A DNA stretch of 51,057 nt from Gammaproteobacteria bacterium (GCA_022826245.1 JAJDVG010000039.1:1-51057); one strand, 5' to 3'. Positions 37,978 through 46,350 are shown, numbered from the stretch's first letter. Numbers and translations: made by a program. Notes: generated from the letters alone by a model not told the origin.

Positions 37978-38205
37978 ACGGCCTTGAACAATGTCGACGG
38001 CGTGCCCGCGCTCGATCCGCGCAATCCCGAAGTCGGGCACACCTGGTTCAACTGACAGCGTTATCTGCGCGATTTCGCGCAGAAACTGTTTCAACAGGCG
38101 CGCGTCCGCGTTGGGGAACCGCAGGCGGCCACCCGGACCCTGGCTCGAAAAATCGTTTCATTTTTAATGAAACGATACCTTTACGAACCCGAAATAGTTT
38201 TGTAA
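37978..38205 (+). pseudogene. decayed 3' end of an unidentified gene
   Basis: After a TAG at 37975, one plus-strand frame reads TALNNVDGVPALDPRNPEVG through HTWFN, hits TGA at 38053, and resumes with QRYLRDFAQKLFQQARVRV, then QAATRTLARKIVSFLMKRY, ending at TAA 38203. Composition and amphipathic pattern look like real protein, interrupted by one in-frame stop. I do not recognise the family. A shorter minus-strand frame of 73 codons overlaps (37873-38094) but looks less protein-like. A 9-bp inverted repeat (TCTGCGCGA, TT, TCGCGCAGA) is at 38064-38083. Nothing else was found from 37744 to 37977. Confidence 0.4.
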
Positions 38206-38249
38206 ATTAACTACATAATCGTTTCACGGCTGCGACGGATTCGTTTCAT
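38152..38249 (+). promoter_or_regulatory. promoter region of the Fic gene with three TCGTTTCA boxes
   Basis: Box 1 is a perfect palindrome, ATCGTTTCATT-TTT-AATGAAACGAT (38152-38176). Box 2 is ATCGTTTCA (38218-38226). Box 3 is TCGTTTCAT (38241-38249) and includes the first two bases of the start codon. Between them is a plausible promoter, TTTACG (38180-38185), 17 nt, TAAATT (38203-38208). The stretch is much richer in A+T than its surroundings. The gene it precedes has an N-terminal winged helix, so self-binding is a natural guess. Confidence 0.6.
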
Positions 38250-39540
38250 GCCGCTCACGGACCAAGCCATACTCGATTACATCGCGGCCCACCCCGGTGC
38301 CGGACGGGAGGACGTGCGGCGCAACGTTGCCCCCGAAGTCAGTTCGCCGACGGTCTGGCGCGCGCTAAAGCGGCTTGTGGATGAAGGCCGGCTTGAGGTC
38401 TTCGGCAAGGGCCGTGCCACGGGCTACAGCCTGGCGGGTTCAGCCGTAGTGCGTGCCCATCTGCAAACGCCTTACAACCGGCGGCGGTTTGCCATCTACA
38501 GGAAGGAGTTTGTCGATCGCTACGTCCCGGACAAGAGCTTCTATCTTGGCGAGGCCGACCGGCAGCGCCTGCATGAAGCCGGACGACCGATACCGCCGTC
38601 GCTGCCCGCCGGTACCTATGCCCGGCGCGTTCTTGAACGGCTTCTCGTCGATCTGTCCTGGGCATCGTCGCGCATGGAGGGAAATACCTACGACATCCTG
38701 CAGACCGAGCGGCTGATTCATTTTGGGGAGGAAGCCTCCGGCAAGGACCGCAAGGAAGCAGTCATGATCCTCAACCACAAAGAGGCGATCCAATTCATTG
38801 TCGGTCACCTCGCCGAAATCTCGATTAACCGGTTGGACCTGTTCGGCATTCACGCCTTGCTGGCGGATGGATTGCTTGTAGACCCTGCCATGGCGGGCCG
38901 GCTGCGGCGCATGCCCGTTGGCGTTTCCTCTTCGAGTTACCGGCCGCTGGACGATCGCTTTGCGATCGAGGAGGAATTTGCCGTACTTGTCGAGAAGGCG
39001 GCGGCGATCACCGACCCCTTCGAGCAGTCTTTCTTTCTGCTCGTTCACATTCCGTACTTGCAGGCCTTCGAGGACATCAACAAACGGACATCGCGCATCG
39101 CCTCCAACATCCCGCTCCTGAAGGCCGATCTTGCGCCAATGTCCTTTCTCACCATGGATGACGGCGCCTATATCGACGGCCTGATCGGCATATACGAGCT
39201 CAACAATGTCTCACTCCTGCGCGAAGTCTACGTCGACGCCTATCTCGCTTCGGCCGAGAATTACACGGTACTTCGCGCGGAGTTGGAATCTCCCGGGAAG
39301 GCGGCGCTTGCGTATCGAGACTTCGTGCGCGAGGCCGTCCGGAACAGCGTGCTCGAGTGGAAGGGCTTTCGGCCCGACGCCATCAGGGTCATGGCGGCGG
39401 AAGCCGGCGTTCCCGAAGCCGACCGCGAACAGGTCGTCAATCATGTCGGCAACGAGTTGCGTGGGCTGCACGAGGGCAATGCGATCCGCTACCGCCTGCG
39501 GCCCGAGGACCTTGCCGGGATCGGATGGGAACGGGAATGA
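38248..39540 (+). CDS. winged-helix / Fic-fold protein with variant Fic motif
   Basis: 430 aa. Residues 1-65 form a winged helix (ILDYIAAHPGAGREDVRRNV, then PTVWRALKRLVDEGRLEVF and a wing ending GYSLAG). The Fic domain spans about 130-330. The inhibitory motif [S/T]xxxE[G/N] is intact at S140-E144-G145 (SSRMEGN). The active-site loop reads LQAFEDINKRTSR (271-283) instead of HPFxxGNGRxxR: Gln272 stands where the catalytic His should be, and Gly-Asn-Gly is Ile-Asn-Lys; F274, D276, N278, R280 and R283 are kept. The C-terminal 90 residues end in GLHEGNAIRYRLRPEDL. AMP transfer is therefore doubtful; a regulatory role is inferred. Confidence 0.85.
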   Translation: MPLTDQAILDYIAAHPGAGREDVRRNVAPEVSSPTVWRALKRLVDEGRLEVFGKGRATGYSLAGSAVVRAHLQTPYNRRRFAIYRKEFVDRYVPDKSFYLGEADRQRLHEAGRPIPPSLPAGTYARRVLERLLVDLSWASSRMEGNTYDILQTERLIHFGEEASGKDRKEAVMILNHKEAIQFIVGHLAEISINRLDLFGIHALLADGLLVDPAMAGRLRRMPVGVSSSSYRPLDDRFAIEEEFAVLVEKAAAITDPFEQSFFLLVHIPYLQAFEDINKRTSRIASNIPLLKADLAPMSFLTMDDGAYIDGLIGIYELNNVSLLREVYVDAYLASAENYTVLRAELESPGKAALAYRDFVREAVRNSVLEWKGFRPDAIRVMAAEAGVPEADREQVVNHVGNELRGLHEGNAIRYRLRPEDLAGIGWERE

Positions 39541-39614
39541 GGGTCACACCAAGCCTTGGAGCCCGGACACTTCGATGAGTGGGTCGCAGCCTTCGTAGAG
39601 GGTAGCGCGGTTCG

Positions 39615-40010
39615 CTAGCGCACCTGGAAGCCCGTTTCCGGAAAGAACTCCTTGCCGTCGTCCGTGCGCGTCGCGTTGATCCACTCCGCGGCCGGACGTC
39701 CATCGCGCAGCGGGTGGCCGCTGATCGTGATCCTCGTGCCGGGAGCCAGGTCAGCCGGGTAGATGCCCGCCCGCATGAGGTTGCTCGGCGGACCCGACTC
39801 GAATCCCCAGGTCGTCACCGTTCCGTCTTCCTCCTCGACGTCGACGATCAGCCAGGAATGCGGATTCGTGTACTGAAACTCCTTCACGACGCCTTCGAGT
39901 GTGACCACGGCATCATGGTCGAACATGCGGTCGGAGTGATGCGCGACTGCGCTCGTCACCACGACCAGCGCAGCGCACAGCAGTGCGATTCCTGCAGATT
40001 TCATTGTCAT
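39615..40010 (-). CDS. exported DUF6152-type protein
   Basis: 131 aa. A signal peptide (residues 1-23, ALLCAALVVVTSAVAHH, cleavage after AVA) precedes a small beta-rich domain with HHSDRMFDHDAVVTLEGVV, YTNPHSWLIVDV and LAPGTRITISGHPLRDG, the pattern of DUF6152 proteins. I know no assigned function for the family. It is the last gene of a sulfatase / unknown / DUF6152 operon, starting 4 nt after its neighbour. It converges on the Fic gene across 74 nt without a visible terminator. Confidence 0.8.
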   Translation of the reverse strand: MTMKSAGIALLCAALVVVTSAVAHHSDRMFDHDAVVTLEGVVKEFQYTNPHSWLIVDVEEEDGTVTTWGFESGPPSNLMRAGIYPADLAPGTRITISGHPLRDGRPAAEWINATRTDDGKEFFPETGFQVR

Positions 40011-40014
40011 TGCC

Positions 40015-40893
40015 TCAGCGGTCGTCCTCGGTCGTAAAAGTGAAGTCGGTGAAGTCCGTTGCCCCGTCCTCGGTCATGAACGTCGCATTGTTCTGGTTCT
40101 CGGCGCAATGCCAGTAGCGAATGCGCAGATATTGCTCGGGATCCGTGAGCTTCGTGTACGTCTGGCGCACGTACCAGGGCGCTTCGAGTGACACCGGATC
40201 GTACATCCACACATCGACCTCGATGTTGCGCTCGTCCGTCTTCTGCCAGATCTCGACCGTCTCCATCTGCTCGGAATGTTCCGGATGGGAACGCTGATAA
40301 CGGCCCGCCTGCAGTTGGTTCGTATGCACGACAAGCCGGTGGCCGTCCCAGAAGCCTATCGAGTCGCCGTTGTAAAGCGGCAGCCTCATGGCCTCCGGCA
40401 TGTGCTCGCGTCCGTCGGTGTAGATGCGCCTTGTGTCATTGACCATTTCGTTCATGAGCCAGGTCTGGTCGGGCGTGACGACAAACTCCCGCAGGAAAGG
40501 CTCGGCCAGCCAGCGCGGGAATCCGGGCGGGGCACAGGTGCTGAGCGGATCGAATTCGATACCGCTTTCCCGCAACTCGAGCGCTTCGGCGAGCCGTGCC
40601 TGATATTCCGGCGTCAGCGGCGCCCGTGTCAGCGCGCCGTCGGGCCTGTCCGGGTCGAAGGCGAGACCGCCGCGACCGCGCGTATGGATTCCCGACCAGT
40701 CGGGCAGATCGTCCCAGGCGAGCGGCTGTCCGCCTTCTGCTTCTGATTCAAGCGCGCTGTACAGATCCCAGGCCGACTCGTATTGCTGCCCGAAGGCCGT
40801 CATTGCGTCGAGTGAATCGTCATCCGGCTGCGCCGTCGCGATCGCCGCCGCCGACAGCATCAACACGCTTGAGAAACCCACGTATCGCTTCAT
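40015..40893 (-). CDS. exported protein of unknown function
   Basis: 292 aa from the ATG at 40893 (MKRYVGFSSVLMLSAAAIA, a signal peptide cut near ATAQ). The mature part includes PDWSGIHTRGRGGLAFD, STCAPPGFPRWLAEP, a YNGDSIGFWDGHRLVVHT segment and HPEHSEQMETVEIWQK, ending with YWHCAENQNN. The block around IGFWDGHRLVVHT resembles a widespread uncharacterised exported family that has GYSIGRWEGDTLVVDT at this point and tends to sit beside DUF6152 genes. Its start overlaps the sulfatase stop by 4 nt. The frame extends upstream into the sulfatase, but that part is not protein-like. Confidence 0.75.
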   Translation of the reverse strand: MKRYVGFSSVLMLSAAAIATAQPDDDSLDAMTAFGQQYESAWDLYSALESEAEGGQPLAWDDLPDWSGIHTRGRGGLAFDPDRPDGALTRAPLTPEYQARLAEALELRESGIEFDPLSTCAPPGFPRWLAEPFLREFVVTPDQTWLMNEMVNDTRRIYTDGREHMPEAMRLPLYNGDSIGFWDGHRLVVHTNQLQAGRYQRSHPEHSEQMETVEIWQKTDERNIEVDVWMYDPVSLEAPWYVRQTYTKLTDPEQYLRIRYWHCAENQNNATFMTEDGATDFTDFTFTTEDDR

Positions 40894-42512
40894 CGCCAGT
40901 TCGCCTCCCACTCCGCAACGAGCTCGGCGACCAGGTCCGCATGCTCGTCGGCCAGGTCGCGCTGCTCGCCAGGATCGTCCTCCAGATTGTAAAGGCGCCA
41001 CGGTCTCGTGCCGTCGATGCCGGGCGGCGGCGTATTGATAATCTTGTAGCCGCCGCGAATCAGGGCGCCGCCGTCTCGGCCGGTCAGACCGAAAGCGTCA
41101 GTTGGCGCATGAACCTGCTCCGCGCGGTCGGTGAAATGCGACCACGCTGAACGGCCGGTTATGTCGTTGATGTCACGGCCGCCGCGGTACGGTCCCGCCC
41201 CCGGATGCGTGCTGCCTGCGATTTCGAGAAACGTGGGCAGGATGTCCATGGCCGTGATGAACGCATCGCTGATCCGATCCTCCGGAACCCGCCGCGGGAA
41301 ATGGATGAAGGCCGCTGCTCGCAGCCCACCCTCTGTCAGATCGCCCTTCTGATATTTGAACGGCGCGGTCGCCGCCTCGCCAAATCCGCGGCCGTGGTCG
41401 ATGAATGAACCCGGTCGACCGAAGTTCTCGAAACGATTGTCGGCATCCGGAGGCAAGGCCGGCGCATTCCTGTCCGGCCGAACGCGACCCGTGTCGACAC
41501 CGTATTCGCCCGGCGAGGCGCCATGGTCTGTCATGAATACAACGACGGTGTCGTCCAGCTCGCCGCTCTCATCCAGGTAATCGATGACTCGACCGACGCT
41601 CATGTCGAGATATTCGACCATGCCCGCGTAAATTTCCTGCGCGCGGGCATAGCGGCGCTGCTCGTCGGCACTCAGCTCCGACCAGGGGTCCACGACCGGC
41701 TCGAAACCGTCCAGAGTACCGCCGGACGGGATGACTCCTACCGCAGATGCCCGGATGAATCTGGATTCGCGCAATGCATCGTAGCCGGCATCGTAGCGTC
41801 CTGCGTGCCGGTCGAGCCACTCCTCCGGCAACTGCAGCGGCCAGTGCGGTGCCGTATAGGGCAGGTACGCGAACCACGGTATTTCGCTGTCGGCCGAGCG
41901 CAGATATCCGAGCATTTTGTCCGTGAATGCGTCAGTCGTGTAAAAGTCCTCCGGAACATCTTCCAGTCGGAGCACCGCGCCATCCTCGTGAAAAGCGAAA
42001 TTGCCGAACAGCGGTTCAGCGAAATGCGCCGCCGAACCCCGTAGAAGCGCGAAGGAACGATCAAAGCCGCGTGCATTGGGCGCGTAACCCGGCAAATCAC
42101 CGACATCCCATTTGCCGGCCATGTACGTAGCGTAGCCGGCATCCTGCAGCAGCTCCGCCAAGGCGGCATAGTCGAGCCCGAGCTGTCCACCACGGTGCGA
42201 GTCAGGATTCGGCTCGTTTGCGGCGGCGACGCTCGCGCCGGACATCAGCATCAGGCGCGTCGCGCGGCAGGCTTGCCCGGTATGAAAGTTGGTCAGCCGC
42301 ATGCCGCGGTAGGCGAGCGCATCCAGATTCGGCGTGGGTATCTCGCTGCCGAACGCACCAAGATCGGTATACCCCATGTCGTCGGCCACGATGAGCAGGA
42401 TGTTCGGCGGACGGTCCTGCGCCGCCGCGGGAGCGATAAACGCGAGCAGACAGATCGCCCACGACGCGATTGCGTGGAGCTTTGGACGTATTGGCGTTTC
42501 ATGCATCGGCAA
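40890..42512 (-). CDS. exported sulfatase family protein
   Basis: 540 aa. A signal peptide covers residues 1-32. Metal-binding DD at 44-45 (LLIVADDMGYTDLGAFG), then Cys82 in the CRATR site, the CxAxR form of the formylglycine motif that becomes the catalytic residue. MAGKWDVG, APHWPLQ and VVVFMTDHGAS are other alkaline-phosphatase-fold sulfatase blocks, and RLYNLEDDPGEQRDLADEH is the usual C-terminal element. The substrate is not predictable. GGAGAG lies 7 nt before the ATG; a second ATG follows two codons later. No sulfatase-maturating enzyme is in the window. Confidence 0.9.
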   Translation of the reverse strand: MPMHETPIRPKLHAIASWAICLLAFIAPAAAQDRPPNILLIVADDMGYTDLGAFGSEIPTPNLDALAYRGMRLTNFHTGQACRATRLMLMSGASVAAANEPNPDSHRGGQLGLDYAALAELLQDAGYATYMAGKWDVGDLPGYAPNARGFDRSFALLRGSAAHFAEPLFGNFAFHEDGAVLRLEDVPEDFYTTDAFTDKMLGYLRSADSEIPWFAYLPYTAPHWPLQLPEEWLDRHAGRYDAGYDALRESRFIRASAVGVIPSGGTLDGFEPVVDPWSELSADEQRRYARAQEIYAGMVEYLDMSVGRVIDYLDESGELDDTVVVFMTDHGASPGEYGVDTGRVRPDRNAPALPPDADNRFENFGRPGSFIDHGRGFGEAATAPFKYQKGDLTEGGLRAAAFIHFPRRVPEDRISDAFITAMDILPTFLEIAGSTHPGAGPYRGGRDINDITGRSAWSHFTDRAEQVHAPTDAFGLTGRDGGALIRGGYKIINTPPPGIDGTRPWRLYNLEDDPGEQRDLADEHADLVAELVAEWEANWR

Positions 42513-42540
42513 CTCTCCGGAGTCGCTTCAATGTTGCGCG

Positions 42541-43689
42541 TTACTCCTGCACCGCTGCAAGAGCCGACCGAAGATCTCCCAGAAGATCGGCAGTCGCTTC
42601 CAGACCAACCGAGAAGCGGATCAACCCGTCGGTGATCCCGATGCGACCGCGCTCCTCGGACGAGAGCCTGCCGTGAACCGCGGCGGCGGGGCGCACGATC
42701 AATGATTCGGCCCCACCAAGACTGGGCGCGTTTGCCGGTAGCTCGAGCTTCGAGAGGAACGCCTCGGCTTGATCGACTCCCCCCTTGAGCTCGAACGAGA
42801 GCATGCCGCCGAACCCGTCCAGCAAACGCGCGGCACGCTCATGCTGAGCATGGTTACGCAAGCCGGGGTAATTCACGGTCGCGACGGCCGGCTGCCCGGC
42901 GAGAAACCGAGCGATCTCCCCTGCACTGCGGGACTGATGCCGCACCCGCAAAGCCAACGTTTTCAGCCCTCGCTCGAGCAGAAAGCAGGCATGCGCATCC
43001 AGGTGGCCACCGAGGTGGTCAAGCATTTTCTTGACCCTGCGAACATGAGCCGCGGAACCGGCCACCGATCCGGCGATGAGATCACTGTGGCCGCTCATGT
43101 ACTTCGTGCAACTTTCGACAACGATGTCAAAGCCAAGCGTCATCGGCCGACAGTTGACCGGGCTTGCGAAGGTGTTGTCGATGATGGAGATGAGTCCATT
43201 TTTCTTTGCGAAGGCGGCAACGGACTCCAGGTCAGCCAGTTGGATGAGCGGATTTGTCAGCGTTTCCACATATATCGCACGAGTGGTGTCTTGCAGATTC
43301 GCTGTCCATGACTCGGGGTTCTGGACATCGATAACCGTACGCGTCACGCCCAGCCGGGCCAACTCACGGCTCACGAATTCGTTTGTTCCCCCATAGAGAC
43401 AGTCCTGCACGAGAAGGTGATCGCCCGCGGAAAGCAACGAAAGCAGCACACCGGAAATCGCCGCCATGCCGCTCCCTGTCACGAGCGCCGCCTCAGCCTC
43501 CTCCAGAGCCGCGATACGATCACCCAGGACCGTATGGTTGGGCGTGTTGCTGAGCCGCATATACCGCACATCGTGGTAGTCCTCCCCGCGGTACTCGAAG
43601 GTACTGGTCTGAAAGACGGGGGTAACTATCGACCCATGATCTCGCGGTCTGATCGAACCGGCGTGCACGCTCTTTGTTTGAAGCTCCAT
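42541..43689 (-). CDS. Cys/Met metabolism PLP enzyme (cystathionine gamma-synthase/lyase family)
   Basis: 382 aa. Fold-type I PLP enzyme of trans-sulfuration. Conserved parts: SIVTPVFQTSTFEY, YMRLSNTPNHTVLGDRIAAL, VTGSGMAAISGVLL, DNTFASPVNCRP, the Schiff-base Lys in VVESCTKYMSGHSDLIAG, and SLGGAESLIVRPA near the end. It could be a gamma-synthase, gamma-lyase, beta-lyase or O-acylhomoserine sulfhydrylase; motifs alone do not decide. The Asn in the SNTPNHTVL loop differs from the usual Tyr-Arg-Pro. It ends 28 nt before the sulfatase and may be cotranscribed with it. Confidence 0.88.
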   Translation of the reverse strand: MELQTKSVHAGSIRPRDHGSIVTPVFQTSTFEYRGEDYHDVRYMRLSNTPNHTVLGDRIAALEEAEAALVTGSGMAAISGVLLSLLSAGDHLLVQDCLYGGTNEFVSRELARLGVTRTVIDVQNPESWTANLQDTTRAIYVETLTNPLIQLADLESVAAFAKKNGLISIIDNTFASPVNCRPMTLGFDIVVESCTKYMSGHSDLIAGSVAGSAAHVRRVKKMLDHLGGHLDAHACFLLERGLKTLALRVRHQSRSAGEIARFLAGQPAVATVNYPGLRNHAQHERAARLLDGFGGMLSFELKGGVDQAEAFLSKLELPANAPSLGGAESLIVRPAAAVHGRLSSEERGRIGITDGLIRFSVGLEATADLLGDLRSALAAVQE

Positions 43690-43766
43690 CTATACCCTCC
43701 CACAATGAAGAGGCTCTTTTGAATTTCGAGTGGGTTACGCAGTGTGGGGATTGAACCCGAGGAAGT

Positions 43767-43821
43767 CGAGTCCGCGAATCGTCCACCGCGGCGCCATTTC
43801 CGCGCGTTGCGGCGAGTAACG
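43767..43821 (+). repeat. 55-bp direct repeat, left copy
   Basis: 48 of 55 bases match 46553-46607 in the same orientation, with the last 15 bases identical. Read in the matching frame it gives RVRESSTAAPFPRVAASN against RVRETPVAPPFPRIAASN in the right copy, and most differences are conservative codon changes, so it looks like a relic of coding sequence. A stop codon lies just upstream in this frame. The rest of 43690-43865 shows no gene. Confidence 0.85.
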
Positions 43822-43865
43822 GGAAGCAAGTTGCGGTGTTGCGGGCTCGCGCGAGTGGAGAGCCG

Positions 43866-45278
43866 TTACCTGTATCGCACGCCGTCCTTGAAGACCATCT
43901 CGACGTTGCCGATATCCCTTATCTCGCTGGCCGGGTTCCCGGTCACGACGACCAGATCGGCTTTCTTGCCCACGACGATCGTCCCCAATTCGTCATCGAC
44001 GCCCAGCAGTTCGGCGCCCCGCCGGGTGGCCGAGACGATCGCAGCCATCGGCGTCATACCGAGTTCCACGTATGTCTGAAGTTCACGGACATGGTTGGCG
44101 TGCTCGTGGTAGTTGAAACGGGTGCCCTTATCCGTGCCCATGGCGATCGGCGCATTTGCCGCGATCAGTTTCCTGAGGTTATCCAGCGTTAACCGGTACC
44201 GTACCTGGCGCTCGTCCAGTGCGCCCGGTATCGCGATCTGCTCTTCAATCCAGTCTCGCGCTTCCAACACCAGTTCCGCCGGGAGGTCCTCGAGTATCGC
44301 AGTGTCCTCGAGCAATTCGGGGGCCTTCATGAACTTTATATACGACTCCATGGCGACAGTCAGCGGTATCGAATATACGTTGCCTTCGGCTATCCTTTGC
44401 ACGATATCGTCGGTAATTCGACTGCCCGACCCATCATCGTTTAACAGAATCGTCATCTGCGGATGCTCCAGCGCGTCGAAGCCGGCCTGCAAGGATTTCT
44501 CCAGGCCGGACACGCTCAGCGCGTGCGAGGTCGTCTTCAGTCCGAGGCGATGCGCCTCGGCGACCATCTCTTTGAGCGCTTCTACATCCAGCGCCACCGG
44601 CGGGGCATCGCCTGGTTGTCCGCCCTCGACCGAGATCTTGATGAAATCGACGCCGCGTTGCGCAAAGTCGCGAACGACAGCCTTGCCGTGTTCCGCATTC
44701 TCGATGAATAGATCCAGCCCTTCGCGGCCCGCGGCGACATCGATGGGATCCAGGGCTCTTTCGGTCGGAATATCGAGCAGGCTCTCGTAATTGAGAATGG
44801 TTCCTGCGACATAGAGTCTGGAGCCCGCGATCGTCCGCGCGGCGATGTCCTGCTTCAGTTGCAGCATCACATCGGTCGGACCCATCGTGTCGCGTATCGT
44901 GGTGATTCCTTGCCGCAACGCCGTGTACAGGTTTCGCGCGCCGATTTCATAGTAGTCGCGATGCCTCGTCGCAAAGTAGGCCGCGTGATCGATCTGGCCG
45001 TTGAACACCACGTGTCCGTTCGATTCGAAGAGCCCCGGAATGACGGTCATTCCGGATATATCGATCATTTCGGAGCCGGCCGGGATTTCCACCGAATGCC
45101 TGGGACCGACATAGACGATGGTGTCGCCCTCAATGAGAATCACCGTGTCGTCAACCGGTTCTCTCCCGGTACCGTCTATCAGCCGGCCACCGACGATCGC
45201 CTTGACTGGGGATTCGACGACATCCGACACGCAAGCAGCGAATTGAAGCAGGGCCAGTATTGCAAGTACTACCCGCAT
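43866..45278 (-). CDS. exported amidohydrolase-superfamily lipoprotein
   Basis: 470 aa from the ATG at 45278. A lipoprotein-type signal (residues 1-16, LALLQFAAC, Cys16) indicates export and lipid anchoring. The fold is that of imidazolonepropionase/prolidase-like amidohydrolases: VIPGLFESNGHVVF, carbamylated-Lys candidate K214 in DFIKISVEGG, H252 in TTSHALS, H272 in ALEHPQ, and D383 in AMGTDKG. The first ligand pair, normally HxH, reads NGH (87-89), so one metal ligand differs. It starts 4 nt after the alpha/beta hydrolase gene. In-frame sequence upstream of the ATG lies inside that gene. Confidence 0.87.
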   Translation of the reverse strand: MRVVLAILALLQFAACVSDVVESPVKAIVGGRLIDGTGREPVDDTVILIEGDTIVYVGPRHSVEIPAGSEMIDISGMTVIPGLFESNGHVVFNGQIDHAAYFATRHRDYYEIGARNLYTALRQGITTIRDTMGPTDVMLQLKQDIAARTIAGSRLYVAGTILNYESLLDIPTERALDPIDVAAGREGLDLFIENAEHGKAVVRDFAQRGVDFIKISVEGGQPGDAPPVALDVEALKEMVAEAHRLGLKTTSHALSVSGLEKSLQAGFDALEHPQMTILLNDDGSGSRITDDIVQRIAEGNVYSIPLTVAMESYIKFMKAPELLEDTAILEDLPAELVLEARDWIEEQIAIPGALDERQVRYRLTLDNLRKLIAANAPIAMGTDKGTRFNYHEHANHVRELQTYVELGMTPMAAIVSATRRGAELLGVDDELGTIVVGKKADLVVVTGNPASEIRDIGNVEMVFKDGVRYR

Positions 45279-45282
45279 CGGA

Positions 45283-46350
45283 TCACATGCGACGCAGGAT
45301 TTGCCGTATCGTCGCCAGGTATTCTTCCCTGCGCGTGATGTAGCCGGTATGCGCGGCGCCCTCAATGATGTGACACGTGGAGCCGGGGATCAGCTCGGCG
45401 AAATACCGGCAAGTGGGTGGCGGCGCTTCGTCAAATTCACCGCAGATCAACGCAACCGGCACGTCAATGGATCCTAATGACGGGGTGACATCGAATTCTT
45501 TCAGCACGCCGGTAGCCACGAACTCTTCGGGGCCCCACATATACTCGTACAGACTCCGATTGAACGATGGCCTGTCGTTGCGTAGATCGCCGACATCGCA
45601 GGGCGCACGACAAAGATGCCTGTCATAGAAGAACTGGACGGCTTCCAGGTATTCGTCGCTACCCGTCGTGCCGGCTGTCTCGTGACGCTCGAGTGTTTCG
45701 CGAACATCTGAAGGCAACCGCGACCGCAACATCGTTGCATCCTCAAGCCAACGCTTCGTGCTGAGCAGTGGGCTGGACAGCATCAGACCCGCGAGGCCAT
45801 CGTGGCCCTCCAGGGCGTAGAGCGCTGCCCACGCGGCGCCGGCCGAGTGTCCGAGCAACACGCACTCGGTCAGGCCGAGACCGTCACGTATCGCTGATAT
45901 CTCTGCAACGAATCGGGCTACGGTCCAGTTGTTCGGATCGCCCGGCCGATCCGAGTGGCCGCTGTCGAGTTGGTCGTACAGGACTATCGCCCGTTCATCA
46001 GCCAGGGCCGTCAGCGGCACCAGGCCGCGATGATTGCTGCCGGGACCGCCGTGCAGGACCACAAGCGGAGGCGGTCCGCTTGCCAGCCAATCGGCGCCGT
46101 TGATCCGGTACCAGAGGCGCCCGCCGGGCGCCGACACATAACCCGCGATCTCCGGATCGGGCATCGCCAGCGCAGTTGCCGGCCGAAGTGAAGCGCAAGC
46201 GACCAGAGCCCCGATAGCGCGAAGCACGTCGCGACGGCCCAGCAGCGCCGCGTGCGGATAATCTCTGCCAAATCGAAAAGCCGGCACTACAAACCGCCTG
46301 TGCACAACCCTCTCTCGACCAGCAGGCATTATGGCGCTAGCCACACCCAA
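45283..46350 (-). CDS. alpha/beta hydrolase, proline iminopeptidase-like, probably Tat-exported
   Basis: 355 aa from the most upstream start. The nucleophile elbow is GHSAGA with Ser169; LVVLHGGPGSNH is the oxyanion-hole HGGPG of proline iminopeptidases; LYDQLDSGHSD, CGEFDEA (acid) and GAAHTGY (His) complete the set. A twin-arginine signal is likely: RRDVLR at 39-44 followed by a hydrophobic stretch to ATALA. The n-region is long with this start; a GTG at 46287 would leave 17 residues before the arginines. It forms a two-gene operon with the amidohydrolase lipoprotein, suggesting stepwise breakdown of one amide or peptide-like substrate outside the cytoplasm. Confidence 0.85.
   Translation of the reverse strand: MGVASAIMPAGRERVVHRRFVVPAFRFGRDYPHAALLGRRDVLRAIGALVACASLRPATALAMPDPEIAGYVSAPGGRLWYRINGADWLASGPPPLVVLHGGPGSNHRGLVPLTALADERAIVLYDQLDSGHSDRPGDPNNWTVARFVAEISAIRDGLGLTECVLLGHSAGAAWAALYALEGHDGLAGLMLSSPLLSTKRWLEDATMLRSRLPSDVRETLERHETAGTTGSDEYLEAVQFFYDRHLCRAPCDVGDLRNDRPSFNRSLYEYMWGPEEFVATGVLKEFDVTPSLGSIDVPVALICGEFDEAPPPTCRYFAELIPGSTCHIIEGAAHTGYITRREEYLATIRQILRRM

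Noticed and set aside
37873..38094. 73-codon minus-strand frame upstream of the Fic gene
   Set aside because: No recognisable motif or ribosome binding site, and the overlapping plus-strand relic looks more protein-like.
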